From VRUE01 sp963698085 (GTDB taxonomy: Bacteria > Actinomycetota > Thermoleophilia > Solirubrobacterales > 70-9), in contig OY969122.1 of the NCBI GenBank assembly GCA_963698085.1, positions 1,798,001-1,862,000 on the forward strand: a stretch of DNA of 64,000 nt. Reading direction: 5' to 3'. A program made the position numbers and the translations under genes. Below, piece by piece: positions 22,973 to 31,549 of this stretch. Below the pieces are notes generated by a model. The model was not told the DNA's origin, made no database searches, and worked only from the letters and a program-made list of their open reading frames with translations. How positions within the stretch are numbered: the first letter of the stretch is position 1; every line of letters starts with the position of its first letter.

Positions 22973-23737
22973 ATGAGTGAGACTGAGCTCAGCGTCATCT
23001 GCAAGAACTGCGGCTCCGAGGTCAGTCCCTACGTAACCGAGTGCCCCTACTGCGGAGCGAGGCTGCGCAAGCGCGCGCCGAAGCTGGAGCGGCGCGGCGA
23101 TGGGCTGGAGCCCAAGCCGCGGCGCGGCCCGACTAGCAGGCTACGGCGCATCAAGCTGCCCTCCCGCACCCTCGCTGGCCCCCACCGTCCCTACGCGACG
23201 TTGGCGGCGATCCTCGGCTCCGCCGCGCTGCTTCTGGTCGGGGAGGCAAGTGGTGCCTCGCTGATCGACATCGGCGGCCTCACCGTGCCGCTCGACGGCG
23301 AGTGGTGGCGCTACCTCACCGCTCCCTTTGCCTACGTCGACGTCGGCTATCTGTTCGTCGTCGCCGTCGCCCTAGCGATCTTCGGCATCGGCGTCGAGCG
23401 CCGTCTCGGCACTGCCCCCACTGCCCTCTTGCTGCTCGCCTGCGGCGCGCTGGGGATGCTGGCGGCGGGTGGCATCGCCAGTATGCAGGACGACTTCGTC
23501 GTCATCGCCGGGGGCAACGGGATGGCGCTGGGCGCACTTGCCGCTTGGTTCGCACTGCGCCGCGCCGAGTCGCGTGGTGCCGTCGATCAGGACTACGACC
23601 CGATCGGGGTCGCCGTCGCAGCCGCGGTGTTGCTGGCGTTGCCGATCTTCGAGTCGACCGCCGACGTCTTCGCCGGCTTGGCCGGCGGCGCGGTCGGCGG
23701 TCTCGCGGGCCTCGCCGCCGCGGCCCTGCGCAAGTGA
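22973..23737 (+). CDS. Zinc-ribbon plus rhomboid-like membrane protein, catalytic residues missing
   Basis: 254 aa from the ATG at 22973; the longer open frame upstream overlaps the aldolase and is ignored. Residues 10-27 are a zinc ribbon (CKNCGSEVSPYVTECPYC), followed by a basic linker and about six membrane helices. Rhomboid hallmarks are recognisable: GEWWRYLTAPFAYVDVGYLF near residue 103 and a late GGNGMALGALAAWFAL. The serine motif G-x-S-x is here GNG, and the helix that should bear the catalytic His reads FAGLAGGAVGG. It is therefore likely a proteolytically inactive iRhom/derlin-like protein, perhaps binding membrane clients. Confidence 0.75.
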   Translation: MSETELSVICKNCGSEVSPYVTECPYCGARLRKRAPKLERRGDGLEPKPRRGPTSRLRRIKLPSRTLAGPHRPYATLAAILGSAALLLVGEASGASLIDIGGLTVPLDGEWWRYLTAPFAYVDVGYLFVVAVALAIFGIGVERRLGTAPTALLLLACGALGMLAAGGIASMQDDFVVIAGGNGMALGALAAWFALRRAESRGAVDQDYDPIGVAVAAAVLLALPIFESTADVFAGLAGGAVGGLAGLAAAALRK

Positions 23738-23814
23738 GCCGTGGCCGCCCGACGTGCCGGTGCTCCGGTGCCCATATGGACCGCTCTCCACCGGCACGTC
23801 TAGGCTGAGCCCCG

Positions 23815-24153
23815 ATGGTGCTTGACGACGAGCAGCGACTGGAAGCGGCGATCGAGCGGTTGGCCGAGGCCGACAGGTTCGCCGAGGCGGAGGTCATCGT
23901 CGCCCGCGCCGCGCCGCAACTGCAACGCGTGTTGATAGCCGCCCTCGCCGAGGGGGGCTGGTTCGGTGAGTCGCACGAGAACGAGTCGCTGAAGGCGGCC
24001 ACGGTGCCCGACCCGGAGCAGCGCATCGCCGCCGTGCGGACCCTGCTGGCTGAGGAGGCGCGAATGGGAATGATGGTTGGAGTTGCGGTTGGCTGGGCAC
24101 TGAAAGAGGAGATGAGCGAGGGCGAAGCCCCTGATCCCGAAGGAGAGAGCTGA
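23815..24153 (+). CDS. Conserved hypothetical protein, 112 aa
   Basis: The ATG start is at 23815. Helical and acidic (RLEAAIERLAEADRFAEAEVIVARAAPQLQRVLIAALAEGG), with a Met/Gly-rich hydrophobic segment near residue 85 (MGMMVGVAVGWALKEEM) that may be a short amphipathic helix. It lies 3 bp upstream of the UPF0173 hydrolase on the same strand, so the two are cotranscribed and perhaps functionally linked. I do not recognise a domain. Confidence 0.62.
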   Translation: MVLDDEQRLEAAIERLAEADRFAEAEVIVARAAPQLQRVLIAALAEGGWFGESHENESLKAATVPDPEQRIAAVRTLLAEEARMGMMVGVAVGWALKEEMSEGEAPDPEGES

Positions 24154-24156
24154 AAG

Positions 24157-24870
24157 ATGGAGATCAAGTTCCACGGCCAGTCGTGCTTCGAGCTGAGCGA
24201 GGGGGGGACGACGGTGCTGGTCGACCCCTTCCTGAAGCCGAACAACCCGGTCGCGGTGGCGACCGCTGAGGAAATTGACCCGACCCACATCGTGCTCAGC
24301 CACGGCCACGCGGACCACGTCGCCGACGCTGTTGCCGTCGCCAAGCGGACCGGCGCCCACTGCGTGGCGATCGTCGAGCTCGCCAACTGGCTGGAAGGGC
24401 AGGGCGTCGAGAACGTCAGTGACCCGAACTTCGGCGGCACGATCGAGTTCGACTGGGGCTACATCTCCCTCGTCCCCGCCTGGCACACGAACACGATCCC
24501 CGGCTCCGAAGAGGCTCCCTACAGCGCCGAGCACGGCGTCGCGATCGGCCCCGCCGCCGGCCTCGTGATCAAGATCGGCGAGACGACCGTCTACCACGCC
24601 GGCGACACCTGCCTCTTCGGCGACATGAAGCTGATCGCACAGCGCAGCGACGTCGACGTCGCCCTGCTGCCGATCGGCGGCCACTACACGATGGATCGCC
24701 GCGACGCCGTGGTCGCCGCGGAATTCGTCGGCGCAGCCACGGTGATCCCGATGCACTACGACACCTTCCCGCCGATCGAGACCGACAGTGGCGCCTTCAA
24801 GGCCGAGGTGGAGGAGAAGACCTCCTCGCGGGTGGTGCTGCTCAAACCGGGGGAGACGCACTCGGTCTAA
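24157..24870 (+). CDS. UPF0173-type metal-dependent hydrolase (metallo-beta-lactamase fold)
   Basis: 237 aa, ATG start at 24157 preceded by GGAGAG. Compact metallo-beta-lactamase fold: IKFHGQSCFEL, VLVDPFLKPNNP, VLSHGHADHVADAVAVAK with the HxHxDH metal site, PAWHTNTIPG, VYHAGDTCLFGDM, ALLPIGGHYTMD and IPMHYDTFPPIE. These are the ordered motifs of the UPF0173 group (also called UlaG-like). The substrate is unknown. It is cotranscribed with the 112-aa protein upstream. Confidence 0.9.
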   Translation: MEIKFHGQSCFELSEGGTTVLVDPFLKPNNPVAVATAEEIDPTHIVLSHGHADHVADAVAVAKRTGAHCVAIVELANWLEGQGVENVSDPNFGGTIEFDWGYISLVPAWHTNTIPGSEEAPYSAEHGVAIGPAAGLVIKIGETTVYHAGDTCLFGDMKLIAQRSDVDVALLPIGGHYTMDRRDAVVAAEFVGAATVIPMHYDTFPPIETDSGAFKAEVEEKTSSRVVLLKPGETHSV

Positions 24871-24940
24871 AAACTGGCCGGGCAGCCAGTCCGGTGCTAG
24901 TCTCGAACGCTCCAGCCGCACCGAGCCGAGGAGAGTGCAA

Positions 24941-25867
24941 ATGGGCACCAAAGAGGCAACCGGGACCCAGTCGCGAACCGAGCGGGCCGACTTCCAGGCG
25001 ACCGCCGACCCGGCGCTGAACGAGGCCGCCGACCGCACGACCGACATCAAGCTGCTCACCTACGAGGAGCTCTACGGGCTCTGGGAGCGCCAGCAGTGGC
25101 AGACCCAGGAGCTCGACTTCAGCCGCGATCGCGAGGACTGGCAGGAGCGGATCGACCCCGAAGAGCGCTTCCAGCGGATGTACGGCCTCTCCTCCTTCTT
25201 CATCGGCGAGCAGAAGGTCGCCGAGGAGCTGGGGCCGATCATGCGCGCCGCGCCGACCGAGGACCAGAAAATCTTCCTCTGCACGCAGATCGCCGACGAG
25301 GCCCGCCACGTGCGCTTCTTCGAGCGCTTCTACCGCGAGGTCGGCGTGCTCGAGTCCGAAGAGCTCTCGCAGATGCTCGAGGAGACCTCGGCGCACCTCA
25401 ACGACAACTTCGGCCGCCTCTTCGACGAGATGCTGAAGCAGCGCACCGACCGGCTCTCGGCCGAGCCTGAGGACACCGAGGTCCTGGTCGAGGCGGTGAC
25501 GCTCTACCACATGGTGATCGAGGGGATGCTGGCCCTCACCGGCCAGCACTTCATCATGGACTTCAACGAACGCGAAGGGACGCTGCCGGGCTTTGTCGAG
25601 GGCTTCGGAAACGTCGCCCGCGACGAGCACCGCCATGTCGCCTTCGGCTCGGTCTTCCTGCGCGAGAAGGCGCACGAGGACGACCGCTACAAGCAGGCGA
25701 TCCAGCGCACGCTGGAGGAGTCGGTACCGGCTGCCGAGGGCGTCCTCTCGCCGCCCTGGGCGCCCGAGGACGAGGACTACGAACTGTTCGGCTTCTCGAT
25801 CGCCGACACGCGTGCCTTCGCAGCGAAATGCCTGATGCGCCGGCTCAAAGTGATCGGGCTTGGCTAG
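24941..25867 (+). CDS. R2-like di-metal oxidase (ribonucleotide-reductase small-subunit-like/R2lox)
   Basis: 308 aa, ATG at 24941 with GAGGAGAG upstream. Ferritin-superfamily four-helix core with carboxylate/His ligands: FFIGEQKVAEEL, QIADEARHVRFFERFY, YHMVIEGMLALTGQ and RDEHRHVAFGSVFL. No RNR large subunit is nearby, and the sequence is short for a class I R2. It therefore fits the R2-like ligand-binding oxidase group (mycobacterial R2lox type), which carries a Mn/Fe or Fe/Fe centre and probably oxidises a hydrophobic ligand. A true R2 cannot be excluded from sequence reading alone. Confidence 0.82.
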   Translation: MGTKEATGTQSRTERADFQATADPALNEAADRTTDIKLLTYEELYGLWERQQWQTQELDFSRDREDWQERIDPEERFQRMYGLSSFFIGEQKVAEELGPIMRAAPTEDQKIFLCTQIADEARHVRFFERFYREVGVLESEELSQMLEETSAHLNDNFGRLFDEMLKQRTDRLSAEPEDTEVLVEAVTLYHMVIEGMLALTGQHFIMDFNEREGTLPGFVEGFGNVARDEHRHVAFGSVFLREKAHEDDRYKQAIQRTLEESVPAAEGVLSPPWAPEDEDYELFGFSIADTRAFAAKCLMRRLKVIGLG

Positions 25868-25870
25868 GCG

Positions 25871-27520
25871 CTAGCCGACTTTGGCTTCGGAGTCGTTGCT
25901 GCTGCCAGAGGACGGCGGCGGGCTCGATTCTGCCGGCGGTTCGCTTGGCGGCGGTTCGCTTGGCGGTGCGCTTTCGGCCGGCGGCGCTGCTTCGGCCGGC
26001 GGCGCGCTTTCGGCCGGCGGCGCTCCGCCCACCGTTACGACGACCGTTTCGCTGCCGGTAGGGGCACCAGCAGTCGCGGTTGGCGATTTCGCCGCGGTGA
26101 GTTTCGGTGCGGCGGCTTTTGCCGGAGTGGATTCGTCGGCGACTTCCAGCGCGCCGGACTGTGCTGCGGCTTCGGTCTCAGTAGCGGCAGCCGGCTCGAC
26201 TGGTGCAGGCGCGGGTGGCTCGGGGGCCGGTGCCAGGGTCGTCTCGACCGGCTCGGGCTTCGGCTGGGGGGTAGCGACATGGCCTTGGGCGACCGAGAGC
26301 GGGCCTGGCGCGGAGGAAATTTGCGCTGGCGGGTTGCTCTTCGGCGTCGGCATTAGGTCGACCTTCTGGTTGACCTCGACCGCGCCGGCGGTGAGCACCG
26401 CGGCGGTGATGGCGCCGGCGACGGCCTTGGAGCCGATCGCGCCGCCGATCGCACCGAGCCCGCCGGCTGCGCCGCCGCCGCCGAGCGCGGCACCGACGCC
26501 GCCGACAGCGCCGGCCCCGGTGGCGGTTGCCGCTGCCGTCGCGCCGGCGCCTGCGCTTGCGGTCGCGCCGGCGCCGGCTGCTCCACTCGTCGCGCCTGCC
26601 GAAGCGCCGCTGGCTCCACCGAAGCCGAGCTTGCCCAAGATGAAGCCCTTCAGGGCGACCAGGGCGCCGGCTGGGGCCAGCGCCGCCATCACCTTGTCGT
26701 TGGAGCGAACCTGAGAGCGGAAGTCCGCGCATTCCTCGCAGTCGCGGACGTGGCGCCGCACCGGGCCGGAGACCTTGCGCAGGCCCTCGGCGGCCTCGGC
26801 CAGCTCCAACCGCACCTCGCCGCAGGTCAGCTGACGGGCCTGACTTGCCTCGGCGAGGGAGATCCGCGCCCGCACCAGCAGCGACTTCACCGACGGCACG
26901 CTGGTCTCCATCGCGGCGGCGATTTCCTCATAGGACATCGCGTCCATCTCGCGCAGCAGCAGCGCCGAGCGCTGCGTCTCAGGCAGCTTGCCGACGTCAG
27001 AGAGCAGCTGGCGGAACTCCTCGCGGTTGCTGACCTTCTCGGCGGTCGAGGCGGCCTCGACAGCCGGGACCATGTCCATAGATTCCTGCGCGTCGGCGGT
27101 CGGCTTGCGCAGGTGGTTGAGGCAGCGGTTGCGGGCGATCCGATAAAGCCACGGGCGCAGGTTGATCTCGCGCTCGTCGGCGAGCATCGCCCGGTAAGCG
27201 TTGACGAAGACCTCCTGCAGCACGTCCTCGGCGTCCTCGGTGGAGCCCAGCATCTGGCGGCAGAAGCCCAGCAAGCGCCCTTGGTAGCGGTCGACGATCG
27301 TCTCGAAAGCGCCGGCATTGCCGCTGCGCGCCATCGCGATCAGCTTGGCGTCGCCCTGCAGCTTCAGCAGCGGGGAGCGGCGGGCTAGAAGTCCGCGCTG
27401 ACTGGCGTGGGTAAGAGCCGATGCCTCCAAGCTTTCACTCTCCAGGGAAGGCGTTTGACGAATCGCGTGGTCTTCGTAGGTAGGGACACCGTAGCAACGG
27501 GTTAGTTGCGGTCTGTACAA
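25871..27520 (-). CDS. Sigma-70 (ECF-like) factor fused to a zinc-finger anti-sigma, membrane helix and Pro-rich tail
   Basis: 549 aa; a TTG start at 27518-27520 is needed to include the whole fold. Region 2 at about 65-145 (RYQGRLLGFCRQMLGSTEDAEDVLQEVF, RPWLYRIARNRCLNHL) and region 4 at about 180-235 (LPETQRSALLLREMDAMSYEEIAAAM). Next is a ZAS-type anti-sigma segment at about 245-285 (CGEVRLELAEAA...HVRDCEECADF). A long Gly/Ala stretch with a membrane helix lies near 370-390, and an extracytoplasmic Pro/Ala/Glu tail ends with repeats of PPAE-x-APPAES. A membrane-tethered sigma that must be released, perhaps by proteolysis, is a likely mode of action. Confidence 0.88.
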   Translation of the reverse strand: MYRPQLTRCYGVPTYEDHAIRQTPSLESESLEASALTHASQRGLLARRSPLLKLQGDAKLIAMARSGNAGAFETIVDRYQGRLLGFCRQMLGSTEDAEDVLQEVFVNAYRAMLADEREINLRPWLYRIARNRCLNHLRKPTADAQESMDMVPAVEAASTAEKVSNREEFRQLLSDVGKLPETQRSALLLREMDAMSYEEIAAAMETSVPSVKSLLVRARISLAEASQARQLTCGEVRLELAEAAEGLRKVSGPVRRHVRDCEECADFRSQVRSNDKVMAALAPAGALVALKGFILGKLGFGGASGASAGATSGAAGAGATASAGAGATAAATATGAGAVGGVGAALGGGGAAGGLGAIGGAIGSKAVAGAITAAVLTAGAVEVNQKVDLMPTPKSNPPAQISSAPGPLSVAQGHVATPQPKPEPVETTLAPAPEPPAPAPVEPAAATETEAAAQSGALEVADESTPAKAAAPKLTAAKSPTATAGAPTGSETVVVTVGGAPPAESAPPAEAAPPAESAPPSEPPPSEPPAESSPPPSSGSSNDSEAKVG

Positions 27521-27571
27521 ACATTTACCCCGGCTTTAGACGCCCGAACGTGCCTGGATACCATCGGCTGT

Positions 27572-27657
27572 GCCCGGGTGGCGAAACTGGCAAAAGCGGC
27601 GCACTTAAAATGCGCTGCCCCTTAGGGGGCTTGCGGGTTCGAGTCCCGCCCCGGGCA
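27572..27657 (+). tRNA. tRNA-Leu (anticodon TAA)
   Basis: 86-nt class II tRNA. The acceptor GCCCGGG pairs with CCCGGGC. The anticodon loop CTTAAAA lies between GCGCA and TGCGC. A long variable arm (GCCCCTTAGGGGGC) is followed by the T arm GCGGGTTCGAGTCCCGC and discriminator A at 27657. CCA is not encoded. Confidence 0.96.
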
Positions 27658-27695
27658 CTCCCTCCCCGAGGAGCGTCCCTTAGGCTCCAGATTCT

Positions 27696-29306
27696 ATGGA
27701 GCACGGGGGGCGAATCGTTGCGAAAGCGCTGAAGTCGCGTGGCATCAGCCACCTCTTCACGCTTTCGGGCGGACATCTGTTCTCGATCTATGACGGCTGC
27801 AAAGCCGAGGGGATCGAGATCGTCGACGTGCGGCACGAGCAGTCTGCGGTCTTCGCCGCCGAGGGCTTCGCCAAGGCGACGAGGCGGACCGGCGTGGCGG
27901 CGCTTACCGCTGGTCCGGGGGTGACCAACGGCGTCAGCGCGATCGCCGGCGCCCAGGCCAACTGCTCGCCGGTTTGCGTGCTCGGCGGGCGGGCGCCGGA
28001 GCTGCGCTGGGGTTCGGGCTCGCTACAGGAGATCGACCACCTGCCCTTCGTCGCGCCGCTGGTCAAGTCGGCCGAGACGGTGAAGGAGACGGGGGCGATC
28101 GCGGAGCGGACCGCCGCGGCGCTCGACCTGTCCGCCACTGCCCCGTTCGGTCCGACCTTCATCGACTACCCGCTCGACGTCGTCTTCAGCGAGGCGGAGG
28201 CCGAGGTCCCAGCAGAGTCCAGGCCGGCGCCGACTCCGGCGACCGGGGTCGAGGAGGCGGCGGCGCTGTTGGATGGCGCTGAGCGCCCCGCGATCATGGC
28301 CGGGTCGGGCCTGTATTGGGGTCATGGGGAGGAGCAGCTGCGAGCGCTGGCCGAGGCGCTCGGAATCCCGGTCTTCCTCAACGGGCTTGGACGCGGCTGC
28401 CTGCCCGCCGACCACGAGCTGGCCTTCAGTCGCGCCCGCGGCGCGGGCCTGAAGGGGGCTGACGTGGCGCTCGTCGTCGGCGTGCCGATCGACTTCCGGC
28501 TCGGCTTTGGCGGCAGCTTCGGCGAGGAGACGACGCTGATCCGTCTCGACGCCGCTCCTAACGCGCTGATCGCGAATCGGGCGCCGGCGGTCGACCTACT
28601 CGGCGACGTCGCCGCGACGCTGGCGGCGATCGGCGAGTCGGTAAGCAACGGCCGGGGACGTACCGACGCCTGGCTGGAGCAGCTGCGCGGGGTGGAGGCG
28701 GAGAAGCGCGCCGCCGAGCAGGACGAGCTGAATGACGCCCGCTCACCGCTGCACCCCGTCCGCATCTACAAAGAGCTGGAGGAAGTCCTCGACCGCAACG
28801 CGATCGTGATCGGCGACGGCGGCGACTTCGTCTCCTATGCCGGCCGTTTCATCGATACCTACGAGCCCGGCTGCTGGATGGACCCGGGGCCGTTCGGCTG
28901 CCTCGGCGCTGGACCCGGTCAGGCGATCGGCGCCAAGCTAGCCCACCGGGAGCGACAGGTCTGCCTGTTGCTCGGCGATGGAGCGTTCGGCTTCGCGGGC
29001 ATGGAGTTCGACACTTTGGCGCGTCACGGTCTGCCCGTGGTCGGCGTGATGGGCAACAACGGCATCTGGGCGCTCGAGCATCACCCGATGAAATTTCTCT
29101 ACGGCTACTCGGTGGCGGCCGAGCTTCGCCCCGAAACGCCCTACGAGAAGGTGGTCGAGGCGCTTGGCTGCGAGGGGGTCGTCGTCAGCGAGCCGGGGGA
29201 CCTGCAACCGGCACTCGAGCGGGCCTTCGAGTCGGGCCGACCGACCCTGGTCAACGTCCTCACCGACCCCGAGGTCGTCTACCCGCGCAAGTCGAATCTG
29301 GCTTGA
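27696..29306 (+). CDS. Thiamine-diphosphate-dependent enzyme, acetolactate synthase/oxalyl-CoA decarboxylase-like
   Basis: 536 aa, ATG start at 27696. Three-domain ThDP enzyme. The N-terminal PYR domain has the catalytic Glu in RHEQSAVFAAEGFAKATR (about residue 48) and TAGPGVTNGVSAIAGA. A central domain follows (AIMAGSGLYWG, DVALVVGVPIDFRLGFGG). The C-terminal PP domain has GDGAFGFAGMEFDTLARH...GNNGIWALEHHPM (about 427-462), with the Mg/ThDP-binding GDG...NN signature. The sequence is acetolactate-synthase-like, but no regulatory subunit or branched-chain biosynthesis genes adjoin it, so a catabolic 2-keto-acid or oxalyl-CoA decarboxylase is equally possible. Confidence 0.85.
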   Translation: MEHGGRIVAKALKSRGISHLFTLSGGHLFSIYDGCKAEGIEIVDVRHEQSAVFAAEGFAKATRRTGVAALTAGPGVTNGVSAIAGAQANCSPVCVLGGRAPELRWGSGSLQEIDHLPFVAPLVKSAETVKETGAIAERTAAALDLSATAPFGPTFIDYPLDVVFSEAEAEVPAESRPAPTPATGVEEAAALLDGAERPAIMAGSGLYWGHGEEQLRALAEALGIPVFLNGLGRGCLPADHELAFSRARGAGLKGADVALVVGVPIDFRLGFGGSFGEETTLIRLDAAPNALIANRAPAVDLLGDVAATLAAIGESVSNGRGRTDAWLEQLRGVEAEKRAAEQDELNDARSPLHPVRIYKELEEVLDRNAIVIGDGGDFVSYAGRFIDTYEPGCWMDPGPFGCLGAGPGQAIGAKLAHRERQVCLLLGDGAFGFAGMEFDTLARHGLPVVGVMGNNGIWALEHHPMKFLYGYSVAAELRPETPYEKVVEALGCEGVVVSEPGDLQPALERAFESGRPTLVNVLTDPEVVYPRKSNLA

Positions 29307-29389
29307 GAAAGCCAGATTTGGCTGGCTAGCCAAATTGGAGCAAAAGGCATCCCAAACGAGAATCGACCGCCATCGCTGGCGGTCGATTC
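29295..29389 (+). terminator. Cluster of three hairpins after the ThDP gene
   Basis: Hairpin 1 pairs AATCTGGCTT (29295-29304) with 29309-29318 across a GAGA loop and includes the stop codon. Hairpin 2 pairs ATTTGGCT (29316-29323) with 29328-29335 and overlaps hairpin 1 by three bases, so the two compete. Hairpin 3 pairs 13 bp perfectly (29360-29372 with 29377-29389, loop TCGC). None is followed by a strong U-run. Probably transcription termination or mRNA end protection. Confidence 0.6.
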
Positions 29390-29726
29390 AAGTTGGCCCC
29401 TCAGGACGGGCAGGGGTACGTCTTCAGGGACCAGTTCTTATTCGTTGGGCCCAGACGGCGGGAGGCGCCATGATGCGGCAATCGCCTGAACCCTATGACC
29501 GGGTCAACGATGGAGACTCTCGTCCTCACCTCTTTCCCGATGTGCCGAGTATGCGCTCGCCTATCCGAATTGTCTAGGAGCTGCATTTGCAGCTACTGAT
29601 AACTCGGTAGAAGCACTTTACCTAGTTTTTGGGCTTCGGGGGACACGTTTACCCAACTGGACGAGTGCCGAAAACTCGTCTGTACACCGGGTCCCACGGC
29701 AACTGCCCGGATCTGTTTATGAGGGC
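29390..29726. other. Intergenic region without a convincing gene
   Basis: About 340 bp between the hairpins and the 3' end of the Ppx/GppA gene. It holds a small perfect dyad AGCTGC-ATTT-GCAGCT near 29580 and an AT-richer stretch around 29600-29660. A short open frame through 29,570 is an extension past the upstream stop in another frame and has no features. I see no RNA gene that I can name. Confidence 0.45.
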
Positions 29727-30659
29727 CTACCCGTTTTGCGATGCGGCCTCGAGCGCCGTCCCATAGAGGATGTCGTGCTCGGAGACCTGGATTTGATCGA
29801 GCGCGAAGGCGCGCATCGCCTCGATCAGGATCACACAGCCGGCGATGATGTTGGGGGCGCGATCGGGGTGCAGGCCGGGAATCGCCTGGCGCTCGGCGAG
29901 CGGCGCGGAGGCGAACTGGGAGAGCAGGCGTTGGATCATCTCCAGCGAGAGGATGCGGCCGTGCACGCGAGAGGGGTCGTAGGGCTCGAGGCCGAGCTCG
30001 ACCGCGGCGAGCGAGGTGGGGGTGCCGGCGACGGCGATCCCGCCCGAGGCATGGGCCTCATCCTTGCCGGCGAGAGCGTCGGCGATCAGCGACCTCACGT
30101 CGTCGGCGAGGGCCTCGAGCTCGACTGCGGTGGGCGGGTCGCCGGAGATGTGCCGCTCGGTGTGGCGGACCACGCCGGCCTGGAGCGAGTCGTGGAAGGC
30201 GATCTCGGTGCCCGTGCCGACGATGATCTCGGTCGAGCCACCGCCGATGTCGATCACCAGGGTGGGGGCTGGCGGCGGCTCCTCAGCGGTGGCGCCACGG
30301 TAGGTGAGCCGTGCCTCTTCCTCACCGTCCAGGACACGGGGGGAGAGCGCGAAGCGCTCACGCAGCTCGGCGACGAAGGCATCGCCGTTGGAGGCGTCGC
30401 GGACGGCGCTGGTTGCGATCGCGGCGACCCGCTCGGCCCCGGACTCGCGGCAGATCTCGACGTAGCCGGCGATCACCGCACAGGCGGCCTCGATCGCCTC
30501 GTCGGAGAGCTGCCCGGAGAGATCGACCCCACGCCCCAGGCGAGTTACCCGGCTCTGCCGCTCGAGCACGGAGACGCCGCCGTCGATGTCCGCGATCAAG
30601 AGGCGGGTCGAGTTGCTGCCGACGTCGATGACGGCGACTGTGGTGGGAGGGGCTGCCAT
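29727..30659 (-). CDS. Ppx/GppA family exopolyphosphatase
   Basis: 310 aa from the ATG at 30657-30659 (a GTG four codons upstream is possible). ASKHA fold with phosphate-1 loop TVAVIDVGSNSTRLLIADI at the N-terminus, SRVTRLGRGVDLSGQLS, ATSAVRDASN, then VIDIGGGSTEIIVG at about residue 139 (phosphate-2) and GIAVAGTPTSLAAVEL. Hydrolyses polyphosphate and/or pppGpp. Length and pattern are those of the short actinobacterial Ppx1-type enzymes. Which substrate dominates cannot be told. Confidence 0.92.
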   Translation of the reverse strand: MAAPPTTVAVIDVGSNSTRLLIADIDGGVSVLERQSRVTRLGRGVDLSGQLSDEAIEAACAVIAGYVEICRESGAERVAAIATSAVRDASNGDAFVAELRERFALSPRVLDGEEEARLTYRGATAEEPPPAPTLVIDIGGGSTEIIVGTGTEIAFHDSLQAGVVRHTERHISGDPPTAVELEALADDVRSLIADALAGKDEAHASGGIAVAGTPTSLAAVELGLEPYDPSRVHGRILSLEMIQRLLSQFASAPLAERQAIPGLHPDRAPNIIAGCVILIEAMRAFALDQIQVSEHDILYGTALEAASQNG

Positions 30660-30809
30660 GGGCAGCGGCACTCTAAGGGCCCGGGGGAACGGGGCGGCGT
30701 CCGGCAGGAGTGCCGGAGCGCTACCGAGTGGAGTGAGAGCAAGCCCTCCTGCGCTGCCACATGGTGGGCATGGCCGGTGAGCGAGCCATTGCTAGCATTG
30801 ACAGACCGC

Positions 30810-30883
<74 letters not shown>

Positions 30884-31168
30884 TACCGAAGTCCCGCGAC
30901 CAGCTCAGTGGTTCATCGGTTCGTGGAGGTGCGGGAGTTGCCGTGAGATTCCGGCTAAAAGTGCCCGTTTCCATCCCATTTCGCATCTTGTACCGTCTCC
31001 GCCACATAAGTGGGGCCGCGCGCTGGAACGCCGGCCCCGCGGCGACCGGCTTAGCTTGCGCAGGCCGGCCGCAGCGGGAACGGTAGCTGGCTACCGGCCC
31101 CAGAAAGCGGCCCCCGGCGGCGCTGTAACGCCAACCGAGGGCCTGACCACAAGGAGAACGTCCTCCTC
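30884..31168. other. Gap between tRNA-fMet and the first accessory gene
   Basis: About 285 bp with no gene. Two structured segments can be seen: TGGGGCCG near 31011 pairing with CGGCCCC near 31035, and a GC-rich palindromic stretch around 31060-31130 that could form an operator or terminator. If an attachment site exists for the conjugative element it should lie at the 3' end of the tRNA and in this gap; the partner site is not in the window. Confidence 0.4.
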
Positions 31169-31549
31169 ATGGCTGATCGAAACCCTACGTCCGGCAGACG
31201 GGCCGTGCCCGTCGACTTGCCTGCCGACCACATAGCGATCCTGCAAAAAGACCTCAGCGACTGGTTGGCCGGCGTCCGAGAAGACCTGAAAAAGCCGGAG
31301 CGGATGGCGGACCCCGAGAGGGCTCGACACGAAGCAGACGCATTTGAACGGCTACTGGCTGGCCTCGACCGAGGGGAGATCCTCGTTCCCGATGAGGAAG
31401 CGCGATCGGCGATCGAGTCCGCCGCCAGGGGCCATGACCGAGCCAGCAACTACATCGAGATCGCGGCCGCCCATGACGCGCATCACGGCTTGTTGGCTCT
31501 GCTTGGAGGGCTGGCCGACTCCGATCCGCGGGGCGGGCAGTCGGCGTGA
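31169..31549 (+). CDS. Hypothetical protein opening the accessory regulatory operon
   Basis: 126 aa, ATG start at 31169. Soluble, helical and acidic (ILQKDLSDWLAGVREDLKKPERMADPERARHEADAFERLLAGLDRGEI...HDRASNYIEIAAAHDAHHGLLALLGGL). No recognisable domain. Its stop overlaps the next gene (GTGA at 31546-31549), and from here to 33962 all genes are on the same strand with overlaps or short gaps, forming one operon. Confidence 0.6.
   Translation: MADRNPTSGRRAVPVDLPADHIAILQKDLSDWLAGVREDLKKPERMADPERARHEADAFERLLAGLDRGEILVPDEEARSAIESAARGHDRASNYIEIAAAHDAHHGLLALLGGLADSDPRGGQSA

Noticed and set aside
25930..26030. Repeated units near 25,930-26,030 considered as a CRISPR or tandem DNA repeat
   Set aside because: They are codons for the repetitive Pro/Ala/Glu/Ser tail of the sigma fusion; no spacers.
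29164..29577. Plus-strand open frame crossing the ThDP gene end
   Set aside because: Mostly inside the ThDP gene in another frame and then across hairpins; no features.
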